A stretch of DNA of 51,272 nucleotides, taken from contig NZ_JACZKG010000021.1 in assembly GCF_014860165.1 (NCBI RefSeq), positions 1 to 51,272 on the forward strand, in the 5' to 3' direction. Positions within the stretch are counted from its first letter, which is position 1, and each line of letters starts with the position of its first letter. The notes under the pieces are model-generated. The model saw only the letters and a list, made by a program, of their open reading frames with translations. It ran no database searches and was not told where the DNA came from. The translations under genes and the position numbers were made by a program. Below are positions 1 through 9,308 of the stretch, in pieces. Source of the stretch: Devosia sp. (GTDB lineage Bacteria; Pseudomonadota; Alphaproteobacteria; Rhizobiales; Devosiaceae).

Positions 1-324
1 CGTCCGGCCCGTTCGCGCCGTGGCGGTCCGCGGACCCGGGCCGATGCCGAGGCGGCCGCCGCTGCACCCGTTCCGGCCGCCGAGCCTGCACTCGAAAAGC
101 CAAAGCCGGCTCGGACCAGAACGGGCAAGACGCGGGCGGAGGCAGAAGCCGAGGCTCAGTCGCCATCCCCCGAACGGGGCCAGCAGCGTCCGCCACGCAG
201 TCGCGGCAGGCAGCGGCCCGAGGCCGAGGCAGCCGAGTCGGAAGGCAATGACAGCAACTCGCCTTTTGGTAATGACGGTCCTATCCCGGCGTTTTTGCTG
301 CGGCCAACGCGCGCAGTCAGCTGA
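1..324 (+). CDS. C-terminal tail of a probable DEAD-box RNA helicase (partial, 5' end outside window)
   Basis: An open frame runs from the first base to a TGA at 322-324 and encodes 107 residues. The part inside the window is a low-complexity tail rich in Arg, Ala, Glu and Pro, ending in a short conserved-looking segment (FGNDGPIPAFLLRPTRAVS). Basic disordered tails with a final xPAFLLRP-type motif are, from memory, usual in RhlE-like DEAD-box helicases of Hyphomicrobiales, so I infer the 3' end of such a gene. No catalytic motif lies inside the window, so the assignment rests on tail resemblance only. Another RNA-binding protein with a disordered tail is possible. Confidence 0.45.
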   Translation, partial: RPARSRRGGPRTRADAEAAAAAPVPAAEPALEKPKPARTRTGKTRAEAEAEAQSPSPERGQQRPPRSRGRQRPEAEAAESEGNDSNSPFGNDGPIPAFLLRPTRAVS

Positions 325-344
325 CTGAACACTATTTGACTGTG

Positions 345-370
345 CACGCCCGGTTTTTATTGCGGGCGTG
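345..370 (+). terminator. Hairpin after the helicase-like gene, possible weak terminator
   Basis: A perfect 8-bp inverted repeat (CACGCCCG at 345-352, CGGGCGTG at 363-370) starts 20 bases after the stop codon. The only T-run lies in the loop and not after the 3' arm, so this is not a canonical intrinsic terminator. It could stabilise the mRNA 3' end or mark Rho-dependent termination. Confidence 0.4.
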
Positions 371-469
371 TAGTTGTGTTCATTAACGCTGGGACGGTAT
401 TTATCAGTGGTGACTCGGCTGCGGACAGAAGCCGCGGCGGAGTCGGCGCAACGAGGCGCGAGGGAAGCA

Positions 470-1540
470 GTGTCCGAACAGGAATTCAAACGCGCGCTCG
501 GTTATGCGAACTCTGCATTTGACCTGCTCAAGCGCAGTGGAATTCCGCCCTATCCCCAGTTCTATGAGCTGCTCTACACCTATTCCACGGGTGTCAATCC
601 GACACTGAACAATCGGATCAACGCCATTTTCCGCAATGGCGATTCGCCGTCGACCAACCTGGCCGAGACGCTCTACAACGAGTTCCTCAAGTCCGACGTG
701 AACGACCGCATGACCAACGTCTCGGAGCGCATGCATGCGCGCATCGAGGCGGTGTATGAGGCGATCGACACCGCGATGACCACGGCGAATGCCTATTCCG
801 GCTCGCTGCAGTCGGCCAGCGGCGACCTGGAGCGGGAAATCTCCGTTCCTGCGATGAAGGAACTGGCGGACCGGCTGCTGGCCGAAACCCGACGCATGCA
901 GGAAACCAATCGCGCGCTCGAACAGAAGCTCGAGGCCTCGCGCGACGACATTGCCTCGCTGCAGCGAGACCTGGACGATGTGCGACGCGAGTCGCTGCTC
1001 GATCCGCTGACGAAGATTGCCAACCGCAAGAGCTTCGACGAGGGCATGGAGGGAGCGATCGCCGAGGCCAGCGCGACCAATTCGCCGCTCTGCCTGATGA
1101 TCATCGATATCGACCACTTCAAGAGTTTCAACGACACCTATGGCCACCAGACTGGCGACCAGGTGTTGCGCCTGGTGGCGATGACGCTGAAATCCAACAT
1201 CAAGGGCAAGGATTTGGCGGCCCGCTATGGTGGCGAAGAATTCGTCGCCATCCTGCCCTCGACCGACATGGAAGGCGCGGTGATCGTGGCGGAGAATATC
1301 CGCCGGGCGATCCAGGCCAAGGAATTGCTGAAGCGCTCGACCAATGAGAAGCTGGGCCGCATCACGGCCTCGTTCGGGGTGGCGGCCTATCAGCCGGGCG
1401 ATACGCCGGCCATGCTGATCGAGCGCGCGGACCGCTGCCTCTATGCGGCCAAGCATGCCGGCCGCAATCGCGTGATCAGCGAGAGCGAGTTGCTGGCCCT
1501 GCAGGCCGTCGCCGAAGCCCAGGGCGTTTCCGCCGCTTAG
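470..1540 (+). CDS. Diguanylate cyclase (GGDEF domain protein)
   Basis: Predicted to make cyclic di-GMP from two GTP. The protein has 356 residues. The N-terminal half (about 1-180) has no membrane segment and ends in a helical, probably coiled-coil linker. A GGDEF domain follows, with the metal-binding segment IDIDHFKSFNDTYGH and the active-site loop GGEEF at about 254-258. Where the inhibitory I-site RxxD would lie, five residues before GGEEF, the sequence is KGKD, so product inhibition may be weakened. I chose the GTG at 470 because AGGGAAG precedes it and VSEQEFKRALGYAN looks like a real N-terminus; the frame is open further upstream to 374. The last four bases overlap convergent aroA. 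The N-terminal input domain is not recognised. Confidence 0.88.
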   Translation: MSEQEFKRALGYANSAFDLLKRSGIPPYPQFYELLYTYSTGVNPTLNNRINAIFRNGDSPSTNLAETLYNEFLKSDVNDRMTNVSERMHARIEAVYEAIDTAMTTANAYSGSLQSASGDLEREISVPAMKELADRLLAETRRMQETNRALEQKLEASRDDIASLQRDLDDVRRESLLDPLTKIANRKSFDEGMEGAIAEASATNSPLCLMIIDIDHFKSFNDTYGHQTGDQVLRLVAMTLKSNIKGKDLAARYGGEEFVAILPSTDMEGAVIVAENIRRAIQAKELLKRSTNEKLGRITASFGVAAYQPGDTPAMLIERADRCLYAAKHAGRNRVISESELLALQAVAEAQGVSAA

Positions 1541-2814
1541 GCCGGCTGCAACTCCACCCCCAGCCCCTCCAGCATGTCCCAATATTCAGGATAGGTCTTG
1601 CCGGTGCAGGCGGGATCCAGAATCACGATGCCGGGAATGCGCAGACCCGCCAGGGCGAAGCTCATGGCGATGCGGTGATCGTGATAGGTTTCGATCTTGA
1701 TGCGGCTGTTGTGTCCCGCCACCTTGCCCGCAAGATCGGGGTCGGCGGCGACCAGCAGATCATCGCCCTCCTCAGTGCCCAGGCCGGGCAGGATGCGATT
1801 GAGTTCGTTGGCGACGGCTCGGATGCGGTCGGTTTCCTTGACGCGCAGATTGGCGATACCGACGAAGCGGACCGGATGGTTGTTGAACGCAGCCAGCACG
1901 GCCAGCGTGGGGACCGCATCCTGCATCTGCGAGCCGTCGATGACCGCAGGCATGCTGGGGAATTGCGCAATGATTGCCTGGGCGGCGGCGTCTGGCTGGG
2001 TGAAGGCATCAGCGGCGACGCCGAGGTCGATGCGACCACCAGTCAGGACCTCGGCGCCCCAGAGATAGGTGGCGGCGGAGGCATCGGGTTCGATCAGCAG
2101 GTCGGTGGCGGTGTAGCCGGTGGGCTGCACCAGCCAGGTGCCGGCATCGAGTTGTTCCACCGAGGCGCCAAAACTGCGCATGGCCGCCAGCGTCAGATCG
2201 ACATAGCCGCGGGCGCCAATGTCCTTGCCCGACAGGGCTACGGTGATCGGGCCATCGCCCAGCGGCGCGGCCATCAGCAGCGCCGAAACATACTGGCTGG
2301 AGAGACCGGCATCGATCTCGACCCGGCCCGAACCGAAGCTGCCGCGGCCGCGAACGGTAACCGGCGGGCAACCGGTGGGGCTGCTGGCGTCGATGCCTAG
2401 CGATTGCAGTGCAGCGACCAGGGGGCCGATGGGCCGCAGGCGCATTTCCTCGTCACCGTCGACGATAACCTCACCATCCACCGTTGCCACGGCCGCTGTC
2501 AGGAAGCGCGTCGCCGTGCCGGCATTGCCGAGGAACAGCGGTGCCTCGGGCCGCTGCAAACGGCCGGTGCTGGTGACAACGAAGCTGGTGGCGTCCGGCT
2601 CGTCCACGGTCACGCCCATCTGTCGCAAGGCGGCGGCCATGAGCACCGTGTCCTTGCTCTTGAGCGCGCCGGTCAGCCGGCTGGTGCCACTGGCGAGCGC
2701 TGCCAGCAGCAGGGCGCGGTTGGTGATGGATTTGCTTCCCGGCGGAGAAACGCGGCCGACCAGCGGACGGTTGGGCGGGACAATGGCGAGGGCGGCTGGG
2801 AGCGGGCTGGGCAT
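1537..2814 (-). CDS. aroA: 3-phosphoshikimate 1-carboxyvinyltransferase (EPSP synthase)
   Basis: Joins shikimate 3-phosphate and phosphoenolpyruvate to form EPSP, the sixth step of the shikimate pathway to chorismate, in the cytoplasm. The 425-residue length fits the family. Visible signatures are GSKSITNR (about 26-33), LFLGNAGTATRF (93-104), RVKETDRIRAV and the C-terminal ETYHDHRIAMS. The glyphosate/PEP-site loop reads NAGTATRF where E. coli has NAGTAMRP, so Pro101 is replaced by Phe and Met99 by Thr. ATG at 2814 is used although no clear Shine-Dalgarno precedes it; a hairpin (2832-2850) stands just upstream. The 3' end overlaps the convergent diguanylate cyclase by four bases. aroQ of the same pathway lies far away at 31.4 kb. 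Confidence 0.95.
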   Translation of the reverse strand: MPSPLPAALAIVPPNRPLVGRVSPPGSKSITNRALLLAALASGTSRLTGALKSKDTVLMAAALRQMGVTVDEPDATSFVVTSTGRLQRPEAPLFLGNAGTATRFLTAAVATVDGEVIVDGDEEMRLRPIGPLVAALQSLGIDASSPTGCPPVTVRGRGSFGSGRVEIDAGLSSQYVSALLMAAPLGDGPITVALSGKDIGARGYVDLTLAAMRSFGASVEQLDAGTWLVQPTGYTATDLLIEPDASAATYLWGAEVLTGGRIDLGVAADAFTQPDAAAQAIIAQFPSMPAVIDGSQMQDAVPTLAVLAAFNNHPVRFVGIANLRVKETDRIRAVANELNRILPGLGTEEGDDLLVAADPDLAGKVAGHNSRIKIETYHDHRIAMSFALAGLRIPGIVILDPACTGKTYPEYWDMLEGLGVELQPA

Positions 2815-2831
2815 GATGGCGTGGTGTTAGG

Positions 2832-2850
2832 GCATCACGCCGCGTGATGC
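2832..2850 (-). promoter_or_regulatory. Perfect hairpin in the aroA leader
   Basis: GCATCACG (2832-2839) and CGTGATGC (2843-2850) form an 8-bp stem with a 3-base loop, 17 bases upstream of the aroA ATG. It could be an operator palindrome or a leader hairpin limiting initiation. No protein family could be assigned to it. Confidence 0.35.
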
Positions 2851-2879
2851 AATTGGCCCGCGTTGCCATAACGAACTCT

Positions 2880-2962
2880 GCGTTCCCTCGGACTTGATCC
2901 GAGGGCCATTCGCCGCCTGCACTCTTTTGAAAGCGGCCCTCGGGTCAAGCCCGAGGGAACGC
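2880..2962. repeat. REP-like nested palindromic element
   Basis: Two short palindromes sit back to back: CCCTCGG/CCGAGGG at 2885-2905 and CCCTCGGG-tcaag-CCCGAGGG at 2937-2957. The outer arms GCGTTCCCTCGG (2880-2891) and CCGAGGGAACGC (2951-2962) are also complementary, so the whole element can fold into one long hairpin or two short ones. The second palindrome recurs exactly, in inverse orientation, at 35883-35903, which marks it as a dispersed repeat. It lies between sufA and aroA. Confidence 0.7.
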
Positions 2963-2988
2963 GGCGGATGTTGGGGATGGAGAGCCAG

Positions 2989-3369
2989 TCATGCCCCTGC
3001 CCGCGCCTCGGCGATGGCCTTCAGGTCTGCCGGTTTGAGCTGGACGCTTTCGCCGCAGCCGCATTCGCCGGTCTGGTTGGGGTTCTTGAAGGTGAAGCCC
3101 GAACTCATCTTGGACTGTTCGAAATCCATGACCGTGCCGAGCAGGAACATGGTCGCCTTGGGCTCGATATAGACCTCGACGCCCTTGTCCACCACATGGT
3201 CGTCGCCCTTGACCGGCTCGGTGACGTAGTCGAGCGTATAGGCCATGCCGGCACAGCCGGCATTCTTGACGCCGACGCGGACGCCGATCACCGGCTTGTC
3301 GGAGTCCTCAATGATCTCGTTGATGCGCTCGGCAGCGGCATCGGTCAGCGACATGATCTTGAAGGCCAT
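2989..3369 (-). CDS. sufA: A-type iron-sulfur carrier SufA
   Basis: Carrier that takes Fe-S clusters from the SufBCD scaffold to apoproteins, in the cytoplasm. The 126-residue protein has the three cysteines of the HesB/IscA family: C39 in the NAGCAGMAY segment and C103/C105 in the C-terminal ECGCGES motif. The ATG at 3369 (MAFKIMSLTDAAAERI) is preferred over an upstream in-frame TTG at 3375. It is the last gene of the suf operon, 50 bases after the SufT-like gene. The cysteines separate it from non-A-type relatives; SufA versus ErpA is decided by operon context. Confidence 0.92.
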   Translation of the reverse strand: MAFKIMSLTDAAAERINEIIEDSDKPVIGVRVGVKNAGCAGMAYTLDYVTEPVKGDDHVVDKGVEVYIEPKATMFLLGTVMDFEQSKMSSGFTFKNPNQTGECGCGESVQLKPADLKAIAEARAGA

Positions 3370-3419
3370 GGGCAACTTTCTATCGGCGTTTCACGATATA
3401 TAGGACGAAACGCGTGAGA

Positions 3420-3833
3420 TTACCACCAGTTCAAGGCGACCTGAGCCTCTTCGCTCATGCGCGAAGCATCCCACGGAGGATCGAAGACCATGTTGACCGT
3501 CACATCCTGCACGCCTTCGACGGCGCGGGCGGCATTCTCCACCCAGCCGGGCATTTCGCCGGCCACCGGGCAACCCGGGGCGGTCAGCGTCATGTCGATG
3601 GTCAGGTTCCTGTCATCATCGAGATCGACCTTGTAGATCAGGCCGAGCTCATAGATGTCGACCGGGATTTCCGGGTCATAGACGGTCTTGAGCGCGCCGA
3701 TCAGGTCGGATGTGATGCGCTCCACCTCAGCCTCCGGCAGGCCGCCGCCGACATTGGGTGTAATGCGCGGCTCGGGAAGAGCAGGCGCCGGGGCGATCTT
3801 GGATTCGTCGATTTCGAGTTCGTCGGTCATCAT
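3420..3833 (-). CDS. sufT: SUF-associated DUF59/MIP18-family protein (SufT-like)
   Basis: A 137-residue member of the DUF59/MIP18 family that accompanies SUF operons and helps Fe-S protein maturation. The core reads DPEIPVDIYELGLIY (about 53-67), then LTAPGCPVAGEMP, with the conserved Cys at 88. About 30 N-terminal residues are acidic and proline-rich and probably disordered. It starts about 9 bases after sufS with a tandem ATGATG; GGGGA upstream suits either ATG, so the true start may be 3830. The biochemical role of bacterial SufT is only partly known, so the function is by family and context. Confidence 0.85.
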   Translation of the reverse strand: MMTDELEIDESKIAPAPALPEPRITPNVGGGLPEAEVERITSDLIGALKTVYDPEIPVDIYELGLIYKVDLDDDRNLTIDMTLTAPGCPVAGEMPGWVENAARAVEGVQDVTVNMVFDPPWDASRMSEEAQVALNWW

Positions 3834-3842
3834 AGTCCCCGC

Positions 3843-5069
3843 TTACGCGAAAAATTTCTGGGCACGTTCAATGCCATCCACCAGCGCGTCGACGTCGTCC
3901 TTGCCGTTATATAGGGCGAAGGAGGCGCGGCAGGTAGAGGTGACACCAAAGCGTTTGAGGAGCGGCATGGCGCAATGCGTCCCGGCACGCACGGCAATGC
4001 CGTAGCGGTCGAGAATAGTCGAGACGTCATGGGCGTGGGCGCCCTTGAGCTCGAAGGAGAAGATGCCGCCCTTGCCCGGCGCCGTGCCGATCAGGCGCAG
4101 GGAATTGATGCGGCTGAGGCGCTCAAGGGCATATTGGGCGACGTCGTGCTCATGGGCGGCGATGGCGTCACGACCGAGTTCGTTCATGTAGTTTAGCGCC
4201 GCGCCCAGCCCGATGGCCTGGACGATTGGGGGCGTTCCCGCCTCGAAACGGTGCGGCGGTTCGTTATAGGTGACCGTCTCCATGGTCACCACGTCGATCA
4301 TTTCGCCGCCGCCCTGATAGGGCTGCATTTCGGCCAGCAGGTCGTATTTGCCGTAGAGCACGCCGATGCCGGTGGGCCCATAGAGCTTGTGGCCAGTCAT
4401 GACGTAAAAATCGGCATCGAGGTCCTGCACGTCGACGCTGGTGTGGACGGCGCCCTGGCTGCCATCGATCAGTACGGGGATACCGCGGGCATGGGCGATC
4501 TCGATGACCTGCTTGATTGGCGTCACCGTGCCCAGCACGTTGCTCATATGGGTAACCGCAACCATACGGGTTCGATCGGTCAGCGTGGCCGCGAAGGCGT
4601 CGAGATCGAAGCTGCCATCGTCGCCCACATCGACCCACTTGATCACCGCGCCCTTGCGCTCGCGGTGGAAATGCCAGGGCACGATGTTGGAGTGGTGCTC
4701 CATGATGGAGAGGACAATTTCGTCGCCCTCACCAATGCGCGGGCCGGCAAAGGACGACGCGACGAGGTTGATCGCCTCGGTGGCCGAGCGGGTGAAGATG
4801 ATCTCTTCCGGACGGGCAGCATTGAGGAAGGCCTGCGCCGCATGCCGGCCGCCCTCATAGGCTTCGGTGGCCCGATTGGCGAGCGTGTGCAGGCCGCGGT
4901 GCACATTGGCATATTCGTGCCGGAAGGCATGATCCATGCGATCGAGCACCTGCAACGGCTTCTGCGCCGATGCGCCGCTATCGAGATAGACCAGCCGGTT
5001 CCCGTGGATGACCTCGGAGAGGATCGGGAAATCGGCACGGACTTTGGCTAGGTCGAAGGTCATGTTCAA
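3843..5069 (-). CDS. sufS: SufS-type cysteine desulfurase
   Basis: PLP enzyme that releases sulfur from L-cysteine as a persulfide for cluster assembly on SufBCD. The 408-residue protein shows the PLP-binding TGHKLYGPTG (Lys228) and the catalytic-loop RAGTHCAMPLLKRFG (Cys366), typical of group II desulfurases, with HHSNIVPW in the N-terminal half. A second desulfurase of the NifS/IscS type opens the operon at 10448. Activators such as SufE or SufU are not encoded nearby. A 134-base inverted-repeat element separates it from sufD, so its expression may differ from that of sufBCD. Confidence 0.95.
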   Translation of the reverse strand: MNMTFDLAKVRADFPILSEVIHGNRLVYLDSGASAQKPLQVLDRMDHAFRHEYANVHRGLHTLANRATEAYEGGRHAAQAFLNAARPEEIIFTRSATEAINLVASSFAGPRIGEGDEIVLSIMEHHSNIVPWHFHRERKGAVIKWVDVGDDGSFDLDAFAATLTDRTRMVAVTHMSNVLGTVTPIKQVIEIAHARGIPVLIDGSQGAVHTSVDVQDLDADFYVMTGHKLYGPTGIGVLYGKYDLLAEMQPYQGGGEMIDVVTMETVTYNEPPHRFEAGTPPIVQAIGLGAALNYMNELGRDAIAAHEHDVAQYALERLSRINSLRLIGTAPGKGGIFSFELKGAHAHDVSTILDRYGIAVRAGTHCAMPLLKRFGVTSTCRASFALYNGKDDVDALVDGIERAQKFFA

Positions 5070-5077
5070 TTCCGTTC

Positions 5078-5211
5078 TTCACCTCTCCCTTTGGGGGAGA
5101 GGTCGACCCGCCTTCGGGTCGGGTGAGTGGGCCTTCCTCAAGCACCTCACCCAGTAAAGACCCCCTCACCCGGCGCTGCGCGCCGACCTCTCCCCCAAAG
5201 GGAGAGGTGAA
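5078..5211. repeat. 134-bp element bounded by 28-bp perfect inverted repeats
   Basis: Bases 5078-5105 and 5184-5211 are exact reverse complements over 28 bp. Each arm itself has short palindromic parts (CTCTCCC...GGGAGAG), and the interior holds further GACCCG/CGGGTC pairing. It fills nearly all of the sufD-sufS intergenic space. It looks like a dispersed intergenic repeat (REP/BIME or MITE-like) and, transcribed within the suf mRNA, would form a very stable hairpin. I see no ORF in it. Confidence 0.75.
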
Positions 5212-5223
5212 GAGACATAGCCC

Positions 5224-6435
5224 CTACTTGCCGCCCAGCAGCCATCCGTCGATGACCCCATGCAGGGCCTCTGCGAGCGCCGCGTCCTCGATCGAATCGA
5301 CGAGTTCTTCCAGGAAGCCGCGCACCAGCATGGTCTCGGCTTCCTCCTGCGGAATGCCGCGGCTCATCAGGTAGAACAGGCTGTCTTCGTCCAGCTTGCC
5401 GCAGGTCGAACCATGGCCGCAGACGACGTCGTCGGCATAGATTTCCAGCTCGGGCTTGGAGAGGATTTCCGCCTCGTCCGACAGCATCAGACCCTGATGC
5501 ATGAACTTGGCATCGGTCTTCTGTGCATCCCGGGCCACCACCAGCTTGCCCTGCACCACGGCCTTGCCGCGGCCACGCGCAATCGACTTGAACAGCGGCT
5601 GCGACGACGTGCCGGGTACGGCATGGGTCGCGTCCATGGTGATATCGGCATGCTGGCCATCGGAGACCAGGTTAAGGCCCGTGATGTCGCCATGGGCACC
5701 AGCGCCCTCGTAGCGGGGGAACAGTTGCGTGCGGCTCAGCCCGGCGCCGGCATGGATAACCAGCGTGCGGAGCTTCGCGCCCTCGCCGACATGATACTCG
5801 TTGGTGGCAAAGTGGCTGGTCGCGCGGAAGGACAGGTCCACAGTGATGTGGGTGACGACCGCATTCTTGCCGAGTGCGATATAGGTGGCGTGATTGCCGA
5901 CATGGGCGGCGTCGGAACCAGAAAAGGTCTCGAGGATGATGGCAGAGGCGCCGTCAGCGACGTAGATCTTGAGCGAATCCGCAACATGGGCCGCCTCACC
6001 CTCGGTGCGACGGTCGATCTGGATCACCGGGTCGACGCTGCTTTCCAGCGTCAGGGTCAGGCTTTCCTTGGCGAGGGCGCCGTTGAGATGCACCAGCACG
6101 TCGTCGCGGGTGCTGAGCGCGCTGCCAGCGGCCTTGCCGACGATAATGCCGGCCGGGGCGGTCGAGGCGGACTGGATCACGCCATTGGCGATCATCAGCT
6201 GATAGGCGCCCGGAACGCGCAAAGCCGGGGCGCTGGCCTCATTGGCGGCCTTGGCCAGCGGCGGGATGGTCCGCAGCAGGGTCTTGAGATCGGTGTAGTG
6301 ATAGCTCTCGACGCGACGCGTCGGCAGGCCGGCCACGGTAATGCGCTCGGCGTCGGCATGGGCGCCGACGCTCTTGAGCTGGGCGATCAGTGTATCTTCG
6401 GCGGCTCCGAGCCGGACTGGCATGGTCTGGCGCAT
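5224..6435 (-). CDS. sufD: SUF scaffold subunit SufD
   Basis: Paralogue of SufB that forms the SufBC2D scaffold on which Fe-S clusters are built; needed for iron entry. The 403-residue protein has the beta-helix core typical of SufB/D and the C-terminal CGHGSTCGKLDEDSLFYLMSRGI, which contains the conserved His matching the functional His of E. coli SufD. It starts three bases after the sufC stop, which suggests coupled translation; an alternative in-frame ATG lies four codons downstream. The N-terminal third is divergent, as is usual in this family. Confidence 0.93.
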   Translation of the reverse strand: MRQTMPVRLGAAEDTLIAQLKSVGAHADAERITVAGLPTRRVESYHYTDLKTLLRTIPPLAKAANEASAPALRVPGAYQLMIANGVIQSASTAPAGIIVGKAAGSALSTRDDVLVHLNGALAKESLTLTLESSVDPVIQIDRRTEGEAAHVADSLKIYVADGASAIILETFSGSDAAHVGNHATYIALGKNAVVTHITVDLSFRATSHFATNEYHVGEGAKLRTLVIHAGAGLSRTQLFPRYEGAGAHGDITGLNLVSDGQHADITMDATHAVPGTSSQPLFKSIARGRGKAVVQGKLVVARDAQKTDAKFMHQGLMLSDEAEILSKPELEIYADDVVCGHGSTCGKLDEDSLFYLMSRGIPQEEAETMLVRGFLEELVDSIEDAALAEALHGVIDGWLLGGK

Positions 6436-6438
6436 GGG

Positions 6439-7200
<762 letters not shown>

Positions 7201-7265
7201 TTTCTTTTACCTTCTTCAGTCGACGCGGCCTGATGGCCATCGCGCAGGACTGGGTCCATTTCGAT

Positions 7266-7742
7266 CTACGCCTGGGCCTTGCCCGGCTTGCTCAATTCAA
7301 TGCTCTCATGGCCGCCAGACTTGCGATGATGGACCCGCAGCAGCCCTTCTTCGGGCAACTCGACCACATTGGTCTCGGTCTGATTGGCGACGCAGATGTA
7401 TTTCAGTGGCTCGGAGCCGGTATTGGTCAGCTGATGGGCCCATTCCGCCCGGCCGGCGGGCGCTCCCAGGACGTCTCCGACGGTGACGCTCCTGGTGGTA
7501 TCACCAAACCGATATGTACCCTCGCCCGAGAGGAGGACGATGATCTCATCCTCCAGGTAGTGCACGTGGAATGGGAACGCAGACTCGCCCGGACGCACCT
7601 CGAAATAGCTCGCCCCCAACATGGTGAGCCCCATGGCCCGGGAAAAGTTGGCTCCATCGGAGCCAATTCCTGGCGCCCTGTCCTGCCGCCTAAGCTCCAG
7701 CCGGTCCAGGGCAACGACCGGTTCGATTGCCTGCCCGGTCAT
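7266..7742 (-). CDS. Cupin-domain protein embedded in the suf operon
   Basis: A 158-residue protein with one conserved-barrel cupin domain. Motif 1 is visible in [22 protein letters not shown] (about 52-72), with metal-binding candidates His59, His61 and Glu66, and motif 2 in the [19 protein letters not shown] segment (His103). ATG at 7742 overlaps the sufB stop in an ATGA arrangement, so translation is coupled to sufB. Cupins are very diverse (dioxygenases, isomerases, sensors), so no reaction can be named. The placement between sufB and sufC suggests a role in Fe-S or iron/sulfur metabolism, but that is inference from context. The C-terminal tail (about 130-158) is charged and lacks a recognisable motif. 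Confidence 0.85.
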   Translation of the reverse strand: MTGQAIEPVVALDRLELRRQDRAPGIGSDGANFSRAMGLTMLGASYFEVRPGESAFPFHVHYLEDEIIVLLSGEGTYRFGDTTRSVTVGDVLGAPAGRAEWAHQLTNTGSEPLKYICVANQTETNVVELPEEGLLRVHHRKSGGHESIELSKPGKAQA

Positions 7743-9241
7743 CCGACAGAGCCTTCGAGGCTGATCGCGATCAGCTTCTGGGTTTCGACCATGAACTCCA
7801 TCGGCAGGTGCTGCAGCACGTCGCGGACGAAGCCGTTGACGATCAGCGCCACGGCGTCCTCTTCGGAAAGGCCGCGCTGCTGGCAGTAGAACATCTGGTC
7901 GTCGGAAATCTTGGACGTGGTGGCCTCGTGCTCGAACACGGCCGTGCCGTTGCGGCTCTCGATATAGGGCACGGTGTGGGCCCCGCATTTGTCGCCGATC
8001 AGCAGGCTGTCGCACTGGGTGAAGTTGCGGGCGTTCTTGGCCTTGGCATGCGCCGAGACCTGGCCGCGATAGGTATTGTCCGAGAAGCCGGCAGCGATGC
8101 CCTTGGCGATGATGCGGCTGGACGTGTTCTTGCCCAGATGCAGCATCTTGGTGCCGCTGTCGACCTGCTGGTGCCCGTTCGAAATGGCGATGGAATAGAA
8201 CTCGCCGCGCGAACCGTCGCCGCGCAGGATGCAGCTGGGATATTTCCAGGTGATGGCCGAGCCGGTTTCCACCTGGGTCCAGGAAATCTTGGAGTTGGCG
8301 CCACGGCAATCGCCACGCTTGGTGACGAAATTGTAGATGCCGCCCTTGCCGTCCTTGTCACCTGGATACCAGTTCTGGACGGTGGAATACTTGATCTCGG
8401 CATTGTCGAGGGCGACCAGTTCCACCACGGCAGCGTGCAGCTGGCTTTCGTCGCGCATCGGCGCCGTGCAGCCTTCGAGATAGCTCACATAGCTATCGGC
8501 TTCGGCGATGATCAGCGTGCGCTCAAACTGGCCAGTCTTCTTCTCGTTGATGCGGAAATAGGTCGACAGCTCCATCGGGCAGCGGACGCCCTTGGGGATG
8601 TAGACGAACGAGCCGTCGGTGAAGACCGCCGAGTTCAATGTGGCATAGTAGTTGTCCGAAACCGGCACCACCGAAGCCAGGTACTTCTGCACCAATTCAG
8701 GGTATTCGCGGATGGCTTCGGAGATCGAGCAGAAGATGATGCCGACCTTGGCCAATTCCTCGCGGAAGGTCGTGACGACCGAGACGGAGTCCATCACCGC
8801 ATCGACAGCCACGTTCGGGCGCTCGACGCCGGCCAGGATTTCGCGCTCGCGCAGCGGCACGCCGAGCTTGTCGTACATGGCAATCAACGCAGGATCGACT
8901 TCGTCCAGGCTCTTGGGCGCCGGCGACGATTTGGGCGCCGCATAATAGTACATGTCCTGCAGGTCGATCTGCGGATAATGCACCTTGGCCCAGGTCGGCT
9001 CGGTCATGGTCAGGAAGCGGGCATAGGCTTCCAGGCGCCAGTCCAGCATCCATTGCGGCTCGTTCTTCTTGGCCGAGATGAAGCGGACGGTATCCTCACT
9101 CAGGCCCTTGGGGGCCATGTCGGATTCGATATCTGTCTCGAAGCCGTACTTGTATTTGTCCACGTCGAGCGAGCGCACCGAGTCAACGGTGGCGCGATCG
9201 ATGTTTTCCTTGAGCGTCGGGATATCGGCGTAGTCGGCCAT
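7739..9241 (-). CDS. sufB: SUF scaffold subunit SufB
   Basis: Core scaffold subunit that accepts sulfur from the cysteine desulfurase and carries the nascent Fe-S cluster in SufBC2D. The 500-residue length is typical. The C-terminal part holds [20 protein letters not shown], with the conserved cysteine implicated in sulfur transfer, and [18 protein letters not shown] with the conserved Glu. ATG at 9241 is preceded by AGGAG. It follows the NifS-like gene by 67 bases and overlaps the cupin gene start by four bases. Confidence 0.96.
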   Translation of the reverse strand: MADYADIPTLKENIDRATVDSVRSLDVDKYKYGFETDIESDMAPKGLSEDTVRFISAKKNEPQWMLDWRLEAYARFLTMTEPTWAKVHYPQIDLQDMYYYAAPKSSPAPKSLDEVDPALIAMYDKLGVPLREREILAGVERPNVAVDAVMDSVSVVTTFREELAKVGIIFCSISEAIREYPELVQKYLASVVPVSDNYYATLNSAVFTDGSFVYIPKGVRCPMELSTYFRINEKKTGQFERTLIIAEADSYVSYLEGCTAPMRDESQLHAAVVELVALDNAEIKYSTVQNWYPGDKDGKGGIYNFVTKRGDCRGANSKISWTQVETGSAITWKYPSCILRGDGSRGEFYSIAISNGHQQVDSGTKMLHLGKNTSSRIIAKGIAAGFSDNTYRGQVSAHAKAKNARNFTQCDSLLIGDKCGAHTVPYIESRNGTAVFEHEATTSKISDDQMFYCQQRGLSEEDAVALIVNGFVRDVLQHLPMEFMVETQKLIAISLEGSVG

Positions 9242-9308
9242 GATTGGCTTCTCCTATTTGCCCGGTGGCGATTCAAGGTCGCCGCGAGCGGTATAAGGTC
9301 GTGACGGC

